The notes: generated by a model from the letters alone, not told the origin. A stretch of 64,000 nucleotides of DNA from Apophysomyces variabilis (GCA_002749535.1 MZZL01000409.1:1036604-1100603); one strand, 5' to 3'. Positions 34,537-45,352 are shown, numbered from the stretch's first letter. A program made the numbers and translations.

Positions 34537-35342
34537 ATCAATCTGTCGAGTGCGCCAGAATGCAATCAAACAGCGAGGGGTCGTTGCACGGACCTGAGTT
34601 TTTTCGGCTTAAAAGAATTGCAAGTCACCGCCGCGTTCCATATCCGGGGTTTGATATGTGACGTGATTCTTTTAGCAGTTTATGATTGAATACTCCACTT
34701 ATATTTGATACACTCTTGAATACTAATATTGACGGCAGGTAAGAGTTTTGGTAAGAATATTGTTGAATGGTTTTGAAAGCGCAAGTGAGTTATTTGAGGT
34801 TAAGGTTGTTTTTCCTTTATTCAGATAGATGGATAATTCATAGCTGATATACTGATTTGGTAGTTATATAAAAAAAGAGTAGGCCGTCACAGGTTCTAAT
34901 ACAGCAGCGTTTCAGACGGCGCAAATTGTTTTGCAAAAACCAGGTATCTAGCCGCAAGTCAAAAGTCAAATAAAAGCGTCAATTCGGGATTTCCTAAAAC
35001 GTTTGGCCATGAATTTATTGTATGCAGTGCCATCCAATATTGAGTTGACCAAAAATTATTAAATCCATGTAGGTAAACTACAATTCTGCGTAAGCGACAT
35101 ACCTAATTATCCGATTCCTTCTTAACCCTTCTATGGGTGCCAAGTTTATTTAGAATGGCGTAAAACTTCATTCAATAAATATTAACAATGAAAGATCAAA
35201 GGTATTGCAAGGCAAAATTGTAAGAAAAAGCAATAGAATTGAATGACAGTGGTATCTCTTTTGACTTGTTATTATGCAATAAATGAGCAGACCTTAAGCA
35301 TTGCTACACATTTTCGCCTACGCTCCTATTTAACTATAGCAC
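34537..35342. other. Intergenic with dispersed repeat copy 2
   Basis: Upstream of the heme-lyase gene and downstream of the minus-strand coiled-coil gene. Contains repeat copy 2 (34647-34895); the rest shows no feature. Confidence 0.45.
34647..34895 (+). repeat. Dispersed ~250-bp repeat, copy 2
   Basis: Second copy of the element at 9811-10072, same orientation, with a ~13-base net shortening near its right end. In this copy the end reads GGCCGTCACAGG, so TGTGACG near the left end and CGTCACA near the right end form a possible short terminal inverted repeat. Relative to its neighbouring gene it points the opposite way to copy 1. Confidence 0.85.
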
Positions 35343-37482
35343 TTAATCTATTGTCCTTTGCCATGCTTGACTACGTGGTACAGCACCAAACAATTCTTCG
35401 GTCTCATCTGTATATGTCCTTGCAGCCAAAATGTGCGGTGGAACCATCTGACCATTTTCAATATCCTCATCATCGTCAGATATATCCGCAGATTTTCTTA
35501 AATGATCAATCGCTTCGCGGTGACTCAGCGAAAGATCCTTTTTACGTATCCGTGAGCTTCTGGTATCTAACGATTGCCCCACCAAACTAAATAGTTGTGG
35601 TTGAGGCCCTGTCATTGCACCGATGGCAACCGATTTTCTTCGCCGCTCCGCTTGGGGAAAAAGCTGCGAAATCTCTCGATCAACAAGAGAATAATCGTAG
35701 TTCATGGATCCAGTTATGCTTCCTCTGCTTTCAGAAGGCTTATTTTTGTCCGTGCTGTCGGTAGGGTCGTGGTCATTGGGACGAATCGCATTTTTCGTCT
35801 CTTCTTTTTTTGGGGTCAAATTGTGCTCATGTTGATGGATTGCTATCGGAAGTGATGTGGCATACATGGATACTGACTGACTCATACCATCTTATCGGAC
35901 ATGTTAGTTATGACACAATTCAACTATCCTCTACTCACGTTCAATTTCCGCAGAAGACTTCGCATTGTTATGCTCGACAGGCTCCTCATCGAATGCATCG
36001 ATGTATTTTCCTGTAGATCTCTTTTTCTTTAACCATGACGAACTTGGACTACGCCAGCTTGATACAGAGGGATGAGAGCCGGAAATACTCTCCATTGCCG
36101 CTTCAGAAGTTCTACTTGTGCTATTGTCGGCATGCTGCCCCGTACCTTCCTCATCAGTAGTATCCTTCGGCTGTTCGGTGGCTTCATCCGACGAAATCTC
36201 TTCGTCAAGATGAAACATATTCTCGCTTTCTTCATCCGAACCGTGCTGCTCTATAGCATAGTTTCAGTATTTGCTTGAATACTACCACATCCCCTCTATA
36301 CCTTCATTACCCATACTGTCAATCGATGGTCTGTTTTCATCAGTATAGCTTTCATCTTTCAGACTGCTCACAATAGCATTTTCATCAAGAATAAGGCTTT
36401 GGCGTTTTAACGATGTTGCAATATTGCCAAAGTTTGCCGTGGATGCTTGCTCAGAATCCGAGATCAGACCTGCGTTTCGTTGGTCCTCTGTTAGATCACC
36501 CTTCGTATTGATCTTGCCCTCCGCAAAATGAACGTGAGAACCTCTTAGATTATATGACCCTAATGCACCCTGTCCAGCAGAATGCTCGTATGACAGAACG
36601 GCATCATCTAGTTTTCCTTTCTTTCCTTCCATTTCCTGTTCCCTCCGCTTTTTGTCTATTGTCTTCGATGCCTCCAGCATTTTCACCCACAATGCGTTCC
36701 GCTCTTGTTTTGCGTGGTTTGACATTTCATGTAACCGCCGTGTCTCGCTTTTTCTGAACTCTTCAATCCGCATCTCTGATTCCCGTTGCATTTGTTGCAA
36801 TGATTGATCAAGTAATTCGCAAATATATTTATGTTGCAAATAAAGCTCACCAGGAACCGCGTTTTCTATTGTATGTCACATGGTCAGCCGAACCCTTTTT
36901 TCAAAGAAAAGACTGGATACCTTCAATAACGTTTGTTATCTGTTCCTGGACATCTACCATTTTAATTCCAAACGTTTGTGAATAGCTGCTATCTTCCTTA
37001 GCACGATCGATATCTCGCCCAAACTATGTCACCAGTGAGTGGTCTGTGGTACAGTCACACACGTACATACGATCGTGGTTTTATGAATGACAACCGCACT
37101 GCCAGATGCAACAGAGAGAGATGATATATCTAGTCCATGAACCGAGATGCTGGTATCGCTTGTTTGAAAAGAATATACATCGTTAGTGTTGCAATTAAGG
37201 CAACCCACAGTCATCCATGTCGCGTCCGACAGTCTTGCATCGACTAAAGTACTGTAGCCCTTTTGAACGAGAGATGAGAATGACAGCTATTTACGTAGCG
37301 TACAATCTTACCACGACAATACCACCCATACCGAGATCAAATTGCCAGCCTTCTAACGGTAGGTCTTCCAACTGTGTCCAAACCGCTTTTCTTTGGTCTT
37401 CATGACCTTCTAGTGAGTATTTGTTGGCTAAATGTAGCTTGATATTAAGACAAGGGCAGGAATACACAACATGGTCAGACAT
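35343..37482 (-). CDS. Uncharacterised Cys-motif, coiled-coil protein
   Basis: 631 aa in six exons: 37295-37482, 37071-37251, 36921-37023, 36302-36865, 35939-36250, 35343-35890; all phases agree. I do not recognise a named family. The N-terminal domain (about residues 1-145) has CPC (Cys9, Cys11) and CLNC (Cys79, Cys82), which could form a split zinc ribbon, with WQFDLGMGG and SLSVASGSAVVIH between and after them, suggesting a beta-rich fold. Next is a charged helix (LLDQSLQQMQRESEMRIEEFRK...) of about 60 residues that is very probably a coiled coil. The remaining ~350 residues are acidic, Ser-rich and disordered. No membrane helix or signal. A scaffold or adaptor role is conceivable but unproven. 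Confidence 0.75.
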
Positions 37483-38239
37483 ATTTTGAATACGTTGATA
37501 GCAAGTGAAATTAATCAAGGAAAAAGAGACGTTATATCACGAGTCCCTCGACTCGGGGAGACACCTGTGTAATCATGCGTCATTGCTGCTTCCGGAACTC
37601 CGCAAGCCTTTCGGTGACAAGTGTCTGAACAGTCTTTTTCTCAAGACACCAGGATGCTCAACCTTAAATAGAATCCTGATATATATATATATTAAAATAC
37701 TGCTATAGCTGTTTGTTTCTGTCTGGTTGCCTAGGGCCTAGTTTGATTTACAGAGGTAGAAGAACCTACTTTGTCTCTGGTCCTAAATCACAATGACCGA
37801 GTATAGATTTGGTCAAGGTATTTTAACTCATTGGTTTGTTGAATGCTTCCGTCCAAGAATATACACATAAACTTATATTATACTATGTGATAATAAACCC
37901 TTCGTTTTTAGTGTACAAATCAGCTACAAGGGCAAATTTTATAATATGGTGAATCGAAGTCCGGGATCCGGTAAGAGACAAATGCTATGCTTACCGGACA
38001 ATCTCGGCTCAAAAAGCGAACTCATTACGTCAACAATTCTCCCAACCGTGCTTAGCGAATCCCAGCCTTCAATCGGCGGCCTTGGATTTCTCCAGCTCAG
38101 CGCGCAGATTGAAATCAGTTTCTCGGCCAAGCAAAGTATAGCGGACAGGTATTCTACACATATACACGCCACTCTACTGTAGTCGCTATCGAGCATTTGC
38201 TATTTTCTTGCTTGGATATTGGAGGATTAACTAAACAAA
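37483..38239. other. Bidirectional spacer upstream of ARP3
   Basis: Separates divergent genes. It has an ATATATATATAT run at about 37680. Between 37939 and 38196 both strands are open for about 80 codons with higher GC than the surroundings; neither product looks like a known protein, so no gene is called. Confidence 0.4.
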
Positions 38240-39906
38240 ATGACACACTTGCCGGTTGTTGTGATGGACAATGGAACCGGGTAAGGGCATTCTCCGTGTA
38301 CACTTAGCGGATGATGGTCTTCTCATATCCACCCCCTTAGGTATTCCAAGCTCGGTTTCAGTGGCAATAATGAGCCGTCTTTCGTTTTCCCTACCGCCAT
38401 TTCTACACGTGAAACGCCATCCACTTCAGGAAGACCAGGTGTTCCTTCCAAGCCTTCGTTCTTAAGCAGCAACTTGGCGTCCAAGCGAGGTATCGAAGAC
38501 CTGGATTTCTATATCGGTAACGAAGCACTTGCGCAAGCGAAAACTATGGCGCTCAATTATCCGATCCGACACGGCCAAATCAGCAATTGGGACCATATGG
38601 AACGATTCTGGGAACAATCTATTTTCAAATATCTAAGATGTGAGCCCGAGGACCATTACTTTTTACTGGTAAAATTGCAAAGCTTTCTGTGGATTTTCTC
38701 ATTCTTAAGCTGCTGTATCGCACTATAGACCGAACCACCACTTAACGCTCCTGAAAATCGCGAAATGACTGCTGAGATTATGTTTGAATCATTTAATATC
38801 AAGGGTCTGTACATCGCCGTTCAGGCTGTGCTTGCTCTGGCTGCTTCATGGACATCGCCCAAGGTTAGTGAGCAGACCCTGACAGGAACGGTAGTTGACT
38901 CGGGCGATGGTGTGACCCACGTTATCCCAGTGGTACGTAGACTATTCAAATGTCTTTCGCCGAGTTATTAACAGAGTGTCAGGCTGAAGGTTATGTCATT
39001 GGCAGCTCAATCAAGAGTGTTCCTATTGCGGGTAGAGATATTACATCATTTGTTCAACAACTGCTCCGTGAACGTGGAGAAACAAGCATCCCACCAGAAG
39101 ACTCTTTGCGTGTTGCAGAAGCTATCAAAGAGGATTATTCCTATGTGTGCCCCGATATTGTAAAAGAGTTCAAGAAATACGATCAAGAACCTCAGAAATA
39201 CTTTAAAAAATATGACAGTATTCCCACCGCTACAGGAAAGGTGCGTATTGATTTTTTCTAAGCTTAGACAGCTTAGCATTCTAGTAGAGTTACTCTGTAG
39301 ATGTGGGCTTTGAGCGTTTCCTTGCACCAGAAATTTTCTTCAATCCGGAAATTGCAAGCTCTGATTTTTTGACACCATTGCCGGAGGTAGTGGATACTGT
39401 GATTCAAACTAGTCCTATCGATGTTCGCAGAGGGTTATACAAGGTATTCATTTTGTTTTCGATGGACTGGGATGTTCATGCTTAACATAAACGTATAGAA
39501 CATTGTTCTTTCCGGAGGTTCGACTATGTTCAAGGACTTTGATAAGCGTCTTCAACGTGATATCAAGAGAACCGTGGATGCTCGTATCCGCGCAAGCGAG
39601 GAATTGAGCACAGGCGACATGAAGGTAAATAAACAATAGTTTAAAATGGTGAAAAGTGACTAAGTATTATACATAGGCAACACCAATGGAGGTTAATGTC
39701 ATTTCGCATAAGAAGCAACGGCACGCTGTTTGGTTCGGTGGTAGTATTCTTGCATCTACTGTAAGTGTTACATTAACCTTGCACACATTGTTTAACTCGT
39801 TTGCGGACAGGCCGAGTTCTATAATTACTGTCACACCAAGGCTGAATACGATGAATATGGCCCGAGCATTTGTCGTCATAATCGTGTATTTGGCTCCGTC
39901 CTGTAG
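38240..39906 (+). CDS. ARP3: Actin-related protein 3 (Arp2/3 complex)
   Basis: Actin-fold subunit of the Arp2/3 complex that nucleates branched actin at endocytic sites. 430 aa in eight exons: 38240-38280, 38341-38668, 38729-38932, 38983-39240, 39288-39443, 39499-39624, 39677-39760, 39811-39906, frame closed. Landmarks: [18 protein letters not shown] (phosphate loop 1, split by intron 1), [35 protein letters not shown] (phosphate loop 2), [51 protein letters not shown], and the terminal [16 protein letters not shown]. Residues WDHME and the late insert are typical of Arp3 rather than actin or Arp2. Confidence 0.96.
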
Positions 39907-40746
39907 ATCTAGGAACATATAGCGCACATTATATCATGTAAACAAAGAAAAAAAAAAAAAGGAAAAGATCGGCAGTAAATTGTACCTGACATCTGTTTGG
40001 GAATGGTGAAGTGGAAATATAGCGCAATTGTCTAACTTACACTTATATCTCATTGTTTTTGTATGTTGATGAAAAAGTTGTATCTGTAAGGTAAACCATA
40101 TAAGCAAATTTCGTGGAGTTAGTATATGAGCTCTTCGGGTATAAAAGGTCTGTATGAAAGGCTTGGTTATCTTTCACTGCCGATGTATGGTATAATCTTA
40201 CGCAATGGCAAACGTGATACAGCACTACACACACCAAACAGCAGCTTACATTAATTGGTTGTCTACAGGAAAAGATTTAAAAGGATCTTTTACATAACCT
40301 CATAGACCCATCATCAGAAAAAACATGCTTTATTTCGTTTCCGACAAGCTAGAGCAAGCTTAAGACTTAATAGTCGGTCGCATAAAGGCACAACTCTTTA
40401 TCACACAGAAATATCTAAGTGAGAAAATGGAAATTCCATACAGGACAAATGTCTTTCGAATAATATACCATAGCAAAAAATAAGAAAAAAGACTTTAACG
40501 ATAAAGTTTGCAAGCCTTATATATGTAGATTCTTAAACTACTTAATCTATGAATGTCTTAATTATTCCATATCTTGAATCACATAATATGCGACTTAATC
40601 AAACCTTCGCGCCCCTGCAAACGCCAGTTTGGGCTAAGGAAAAAAGTAAACACTCAACATTGCTTCATGGACTGTGAGAGTATTTCTTGACTTATGATTG
40701 GCTAAGGTCTGTGTAACAAACGGCAAAAATTTTTATTAAAAATAAA
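39907..40746. other. Intergenic, nothing recognised
   Basis: Starts with the ARP3 3' UTR and an A-run (39948-39960). No coding exon, repeat or RNA gene was noticed before the tRNA. Confidence 0.4.
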
Positions 40747-40830
40747 TCCGGCCTACCAGATTCGAACTAGTGACCTAAAGATGACAGTTTAAACTACAGT
40801 CTTCCGCTCTACCAACTGAGCTAAGGCCGG
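40747..40830 (-). tRNA. tRNA-Tyr (anticodon GTA) with 11-base intron
   Basis: Reading the minus strand, the acceptor arm CCGGCCT pairs with AGGCCGG, followed by discriminator A. D-arm TAGCTCAGTTGGTAGAGC is the A-box region and GGTTCGAAT-like GTTCGAATC is the B-box/T-arm. The anticodon arm reads GAAGA-C-TGTAG then ATCTTT, with anticodon GTA and an intron of 11 bases (TTTAAACTGTC) inserted one base 3' of the anticodon, the canonical position. Mature length would be 73 before CCA addition. Introns are near-universal in eukaryotic tRNA-Tyr genes, which supports the call. Confidence 0.93.
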
Positions 40831-42443
40831 TTGTTGGTGATGACACCTTGTGTGATATACTTTCAGGCCTCACCACCCGAGTAAATCCAACATGGAAAGA
40901 ATGAAAAGATGGAGCCTTTGGGAGTAAGAATGGTGGAAAGTTTGTCTTGTTCTTCAAGAAGTACACGGCTAGGTACACCACACGTTGGCCTAGGTGCGCG
41001 ACCTTTGCTCTTGGTTTGGTGCACATCTGCCTTGTACGTGCACAACTCCTACGGACCTGGTTGGTACACCACAATCAATTATTTGTACACGCACATCCGC
41101 TTCGGACGTAAATGGTCATTTGGTGTAACTTGGAAAACACAACTGAATCCTTCCTCCCATTCTTTCCCAGTGATCGCATGCTTTTCCTAACCCATGTCCT
41201 TAGCGTTTACCTCCGTTTTGTATGGTTTCAATTTTAAGTTAGTTCTAGTGAATTCCCTTCTTGGGTCGAATAGTTTCAGAGGAAATAAAGACACGGAAAA
41301 GGACCTCTTTCGCAAAAAAGGAGGAAGAGGAATTTCCTGGGAGAAAAGAACCTTTTGGACCCAAAAGAACCGGAACCATATTGTACTTGCAAACATCTTT
41401 TCTGGGTACAGTGAATTTGGAGTGTCTTTGAGATTGCTTTTGAGAAAGGATCTAAGGAACTCATCTTTACTGCTAAGATCGTTTGAAGTGACATTGTTTA
41501 TTTGGTGAACTCCCTTTGTTATCTTCCTTCATATATTTTATTTTGTTTTCACACTCTTCTACTACCCTTCGTTATATCTTTTCCTTAACCCGACCCTCCC
41601 TCAATTGTATTTGTTTGAACAGTTGATATTTTGTGAATTCATTATTCACACTTGTTGTTGTTGTACTTTTGTGTCTTGTACTATTTTATTTATTTCTATC
41701 CCCATCCTTCTTTTGTACTTACTTGTCACAGTACATAAGCACCGCACGTGTCAGTGACACGGTGTGTAGTAGTTGGGAGCGGACGTTCCTACCGAAAAAT
41801 GACCGTAAAAGCTGAGAGTGGGGATAGACGAACGATTTACTTATAGATTTCTTTTACTTTTGGTTTTACATTATTCATTTATATTCTTCTTTACTTTTTT
41901 TGAGTTTTTCTGTCAGCGTGAACACAAAATCCTTCTTCTCGTTATATTTTATTTTTATTCGCAGTTATATTTTTAAGCGCAGATTAGTCTTTATTATTGC
42001 TGTATGGGCAATCCTGGTTCTAGGATCTCTTTTTAGCTTATTAAAAAGTTTTCGCCTAAAACTGAACAGTTGTTTTGTATGCTACACCCTCAGCAACGAT
42101 AATTGATAAAGCACAGCGTGAAAGATTACCGTTTAACTATCATAAAAAGAAAGCACAGCATCAGAAGACATAGACTTACTCGCAAAAGCATTTACTCAAT
42201 ACCGCAACGTGTCATTGGTAAATAGGCCAATCAGAAAATAATAGCGAAATTGTATGCTGATAAATACACTCATTTTATAAGTTCTAGTTTTCTTTATTAA
42301 TACTTTAGGTTGGTAGCGTTATTATTGTTTAAGTTTTAGTGAAACAGGTCGTTTTAGTTAAAAGTTGTTATAGTCATTATTATTAGGGTAATTTGAGCAA
42401 ATATAAAAATTACTAATAAGTTAAGCATAATATTATAAATATC
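40831..42443. other. Upstream flank of tRNA-Tyr, possible old retroelement
   Basis: 1.6 kb without a supported gene. The part from about 41500 to 42110 is T-rich on the plus strand with pyrimidine blocks, and 41200-41500 is open on both strands for about 70-100 codons, an arrangement also seen in LTR sequence. Several yeast and fungal retrotransposons insert just upstream of tRNA genes, so an LTR relic is possible, but I could not find paired LTRs, target duplications or coding domains. Confidence 0.25.
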
Positions 42444-42687
42444 TGTGCACTTAGGGCTCAGAATTTGACCCAGCCTGACTGGATGTCTGCTGAACAGGCC
42501 TTTGTGGGCCGGGTTCTGGGCCATAGAATTGTCTTGCCTGATATGGCCCACCTGACTTGGCCCACAGATCAATGGGTCTATCTTAGTGTAATAGGCCTAG
42601 TGTACTGGGCTCTGGGTTAAGAGCTTGACCCAGCGCAGCTATGACCTGACCAGTTAAGGCCTGCTCATTTCAAGCCCTATGTGCACT
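42444..42687 (+). mobile_element. hAT-type MITE copy A with 8-bp target duplication
   Basis: Non-coding element at 42452-42679 (228 bp) flanked by perfect 8-base direct repeats TGTGCACT at 42444-42451 and 42680-42687. Its ends are inverted: TAGGGCTCAGAA at the left and TTTCAAGCCCTA at the right. An 8-base target duplication with TAGGG-type ends is the hallmark of hAT transposons. The interior is rich in GGCCCA/TGGGCC words and palindromic pieces. It is related to copy B in opposite orientation, and lacks about 30 bases present there. No transposase: a non-autonomous MITE. Confidence 0.85.
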
Positions 42688-42912
42688 ATGTTTGTAATAT
42701 ATATAGCCTTGCACCAACTTATTCATTCTGTACACAACATTTGTAAAAGATCTCTTTTTTGAGTACCCAAGCTAGCAACAAGTTTAAAGAGTTAAAATTG
42801 AAAAAACTAGTAAGCGGTAAATAACTTACATCTGCTCATATTTATAACATATTTATTTCTATCATAACCCACTGTTATGAGATAATATATTAATTCCAGT
42901 CTAGTTAAACCA

Positions 42913-43190
42913 TACTAATTTAAGGCTTGAAATGGGTGGGCCTTAACTGGTTGAGTTATAACTGGGCCGGGTCAGGATATTGACCCATAGCCCGCTGGAC
43001 TGGGCCAAGATCTTAACCCAGAGCCCAGTACACTAGGCCTATTACACTAAGATAGACCCATTGATCTGTGGGCCAAGTCAGGTGGGCCATATCAGGTAAG
43101 ACAATTCTATGGCCCAGAACCCGGCCCACAAAGGCCTGTTCAGCAGACCATCCAGTCAGGCTGGGTCAAATTCCGAGCCCTATGCTAATT
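42913..43190 (-). mobile_element. hAT-type MITE copy B, inverted relative to copy A
   Basis: Element at 42921-43182 (262 bp). In reverse orientation it begins TAGGGCTCGGAATTTGACCC and ends TTTCAAGCCTTA. Flanks TACTAATT (42913-42920) and TGCTAATT (43183-43190) match at seven of eight bases, an aged target duplication. The outer 170-171 bases of copies A (42453-42622) and B (43011-43181) match with about three differences, so together they form a large inverted repeat with about 390 bases between the matching arms. Confidence 0.83.
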
Positions 43191-43529
43191 TAAGCCTTAT
43201 AATATTAGTTAGCAAAGCTTTGAAGGTGATTTTAAGCTTTCAACAAAGAGTTTCACGTTTACCCAATCGCTGCTTTGCCTAAGTCACTCCACTCTTTCTA
43301 TTGGATACCCATTTTGTGCTCGTTTAGCATTTATGACACAGAGGAAAAGGGATAACGAAACGCGCAGACAACATTGGATGTCGTCGCCGTCAGCCGGGGC
43401 TTGAATTAAAGGCACAGTAAATAGGCAATTTCAACCAATAGAAAGCACACACCTGCTCAACTAAGAGCAACTGTTTTCAATCTTTCAATTATCTCTTTCT
43501 TTGTCTTCTTCTTATAGTTATCTTCCATT
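43191..43529. other. SEC61 beta promoter region
   Basis: 339 bases between MITE copy B and the SEC61 beta ATG. No independent feature identified. Confidence 0.4.
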
Positions 43530-43971
43530 ATGGTATGCACAAAAAACCGGTCGCTTGTAACGATGAGGCTATCGGACAAAGCTTCTTTGACAGCAATACT
43601 TACTGTCCTTATTGCTTTCACTAGGCCGATTCGTCTACTCCTAAGGGCACCGTGAGGTAGCATGTGTTTACCGCGGTTCGCGGAATGTCGAACTGATATC
43701 TATGGATTTTGTAGAAAGCGTGTGACATCCCGTTCCAACACCAATTCTGGTCCCCGTGGTGGTGTCCCTGGCGGAAGTACTTCTGGCATGATGCGCATTT
43801 ACTCAGATGATTCTCCTGGGCTCCGTGTGTAAGAGTGCACTTTCCCTTAACAATTGCAGCCACTGATATTCTTTTACCATTAGCGACCCAGTTGTTGTCT
43901 TAGTTTTGTCTTTGACGTTTATCGCATCTGTGTTCGGTCTGCATATTGTAGGCAAATTCTTGCGTGCTTAG
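43530..43971 (+). CDS. Protein transport protein Sec61 subunit beta
   Basis: Tail-anchored small subunit of the ER protein-conducting channel. 78 aa in four exons: 43530-43532, 43625-43656, 43715-43828, 43884-43971. Exon 1 is the ATG alone, followed immediately by a GTATGC donor; exon 2 starts GCC-GAT. The joined protein reads MADSSTPKGTVRKR, then a Gly/Ser-rich linker (GPRGGVPGGSTSG), MMRIYSDDSPGLRVDPV, which is the conserved Sec61-beta block just before the membrane, and one C-terminal helix VVVLVLSLTFIASVFGLHIV ending GKFLRA. Every junction keeps phase. It was missed as a long frame because exons are short. Confidence 0.92.
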
Positions 43972-44220
43972 GAAAAAGCAATCGATGGAGGAATAGGGAA
44001 GGTACAGGAAGAAGAGGGAATTTGGTATACAGCCATCAGCAGTGAACGTTGACCAGAAGCATCGCTTGACTTTGGGCCAAACGATCAATTGGATAACATC
44101 GCACTTAAACCAACTTTTTGCCCAAACACAGGCTGGGAAGGGCAAGGAGGTGCTTTGTATGCACTTTGTTAGATTTGGCATCTTTTTATGGTATCATTAA
44201 ATCAAGCGATAAAAAAAATA

Positions 44221-45352
44221 TCATTGAGATCCACGTCTCCATTCAACAAATTCATCGAAAAGAACAGGCCCTATAATGTCTGGTTAAGGAATAGGTCGAT
44301 CCGGTGAGAGTTCTTACATGCTGAAGTTTCGTCATAATCGGATAAATCGCTGGATACTATGCTAACAAAATCGTAAAAGCTTCGCCATTGATCCCGGTTA
44401 ATAACACGGACGGGTTGTTTTTCCTTTCTAATGGTTAACTTTCTCTTCAATATCTCGAAATCACTCACTTGCAAGAACTTCACAAATTCGGATACAATAG
44501 GATACTTGTCGGCCAGAATCAACGTTAACAAGATAATTGCGACCTTTGAAAGCTTAAGCATAGATCCTGATATAAACTCCCGTACATACATCGACATCCA
44601 TGCATTTTTGTTCCTTATTCTTAGCATAACCAAACGTATAGTTATACATTTCCTTCAGCTGCTCGGGATTCTGAATGCTTTTCTGTAGCTCTTGCCGTTT
44701 TCGTTTGAGCTTGTCCATCGAGTCAGTGCTAATAAATTTATAGATTAGAAGCCAAAAAACAAGAATTGTGCTTTCCTACCCAAATTTCCGCATACTGTTC
44801 ATCCACTCATCTTTTGTGATATATCCTTCAATTTTCTTTCGGTGAGTATTTGCATGAGAATAATGCAATTTCTAACCCATTGTCGCCACATTCATCTTCC
44901 ATGCGATTGCAATTATAGCAACCTAGTGCTATCTGTCAACACTTTCTTTGCTGAAGAGTTAGTAACCATAGACATACGTCGTCCATTGGTATATCCATGT
45001 CTTTAAAGAACTGCTGCGTGCCTTCCGGTAGTATGGTATCTGGCATTTCAGGGTCTGCATAACGCATATACCATTCTTCGCACCGTTTTTCATCAAACTG
45101 AATGTGAGTATAGAGAGGTTAAAAAGGGAATTTCCAGACCGCATATATGTCGTACTTGTGAACTAATATTGCTGTGATTAGTTATGACAGGAACCGGTCA
45201 TCATCGTAATCTTACAAGGTAGGATTGTCGTGGGGATGAACTGATTTCTGTTCTTTATATACATATGATGTGGTGGGCGCATAACCTTGTTCGGATACTT
45301 GTGTATCTGATCGCTTGCGTTTTGAAGAATGATTGCTTTGAGCTTGACCCAT
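44221..45352 (-). CDS. DCN1-like cullin neddylation factor
   Basis: Potentiating-neddylation (PONY) domain protein that acts as a co-E3 for NEDD8 transfer to cullins. Exons: 45216-45352, a short uncertain exon ending at 45156, 44978-45097, 44877-44922, 44780-44825, 44590-44728, 44469-44543, 44318-44423, 44221-44270; about 244 aa. Family text: WYMRYADPE...LPEGTQQFFKDMDIPMDD, AIIAIAWKMNVATMGYITKDEWMNSM, YNYTFGYAKNKEQKCMDVD, LADKYPIVSEFVKFLQ, RVINRDQWRSFYDFV and AWPVLFDEFVEW. The N-terminus MGQAQS fits an N-myristoylation signal (Gly2, Ser6), as in animal DCUN1D3, and there is no UBA domain. The second exon is 16 or 7 bases depending on acceptor (45171 or 45162); both keep frame. Confidence 0.85.

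Noticed and set aside
34537..34569. Longer N-terminus for heme lyase starting at 34569
   Set aside because: The codon there is TTG, not ATG; the first AUG is at 34536 with good context.
37939..38196. 80-codon frames on both strands upstream of ARP3
   Set aside because: Open on both strands due to local composition; neither product resembles a protein domain.
41187..41508. Overlapping 70-100-codon frames on both strands
   Set aside because: Typical of biased composition; no domain, and more consistent with repeat/LTR-like sequence than with genes.
42452..43182. Single 730-bp foldback transposon
   Set aside because: Each half has its own, different 8-bp flanking duplication, which fits two separate insertions better.
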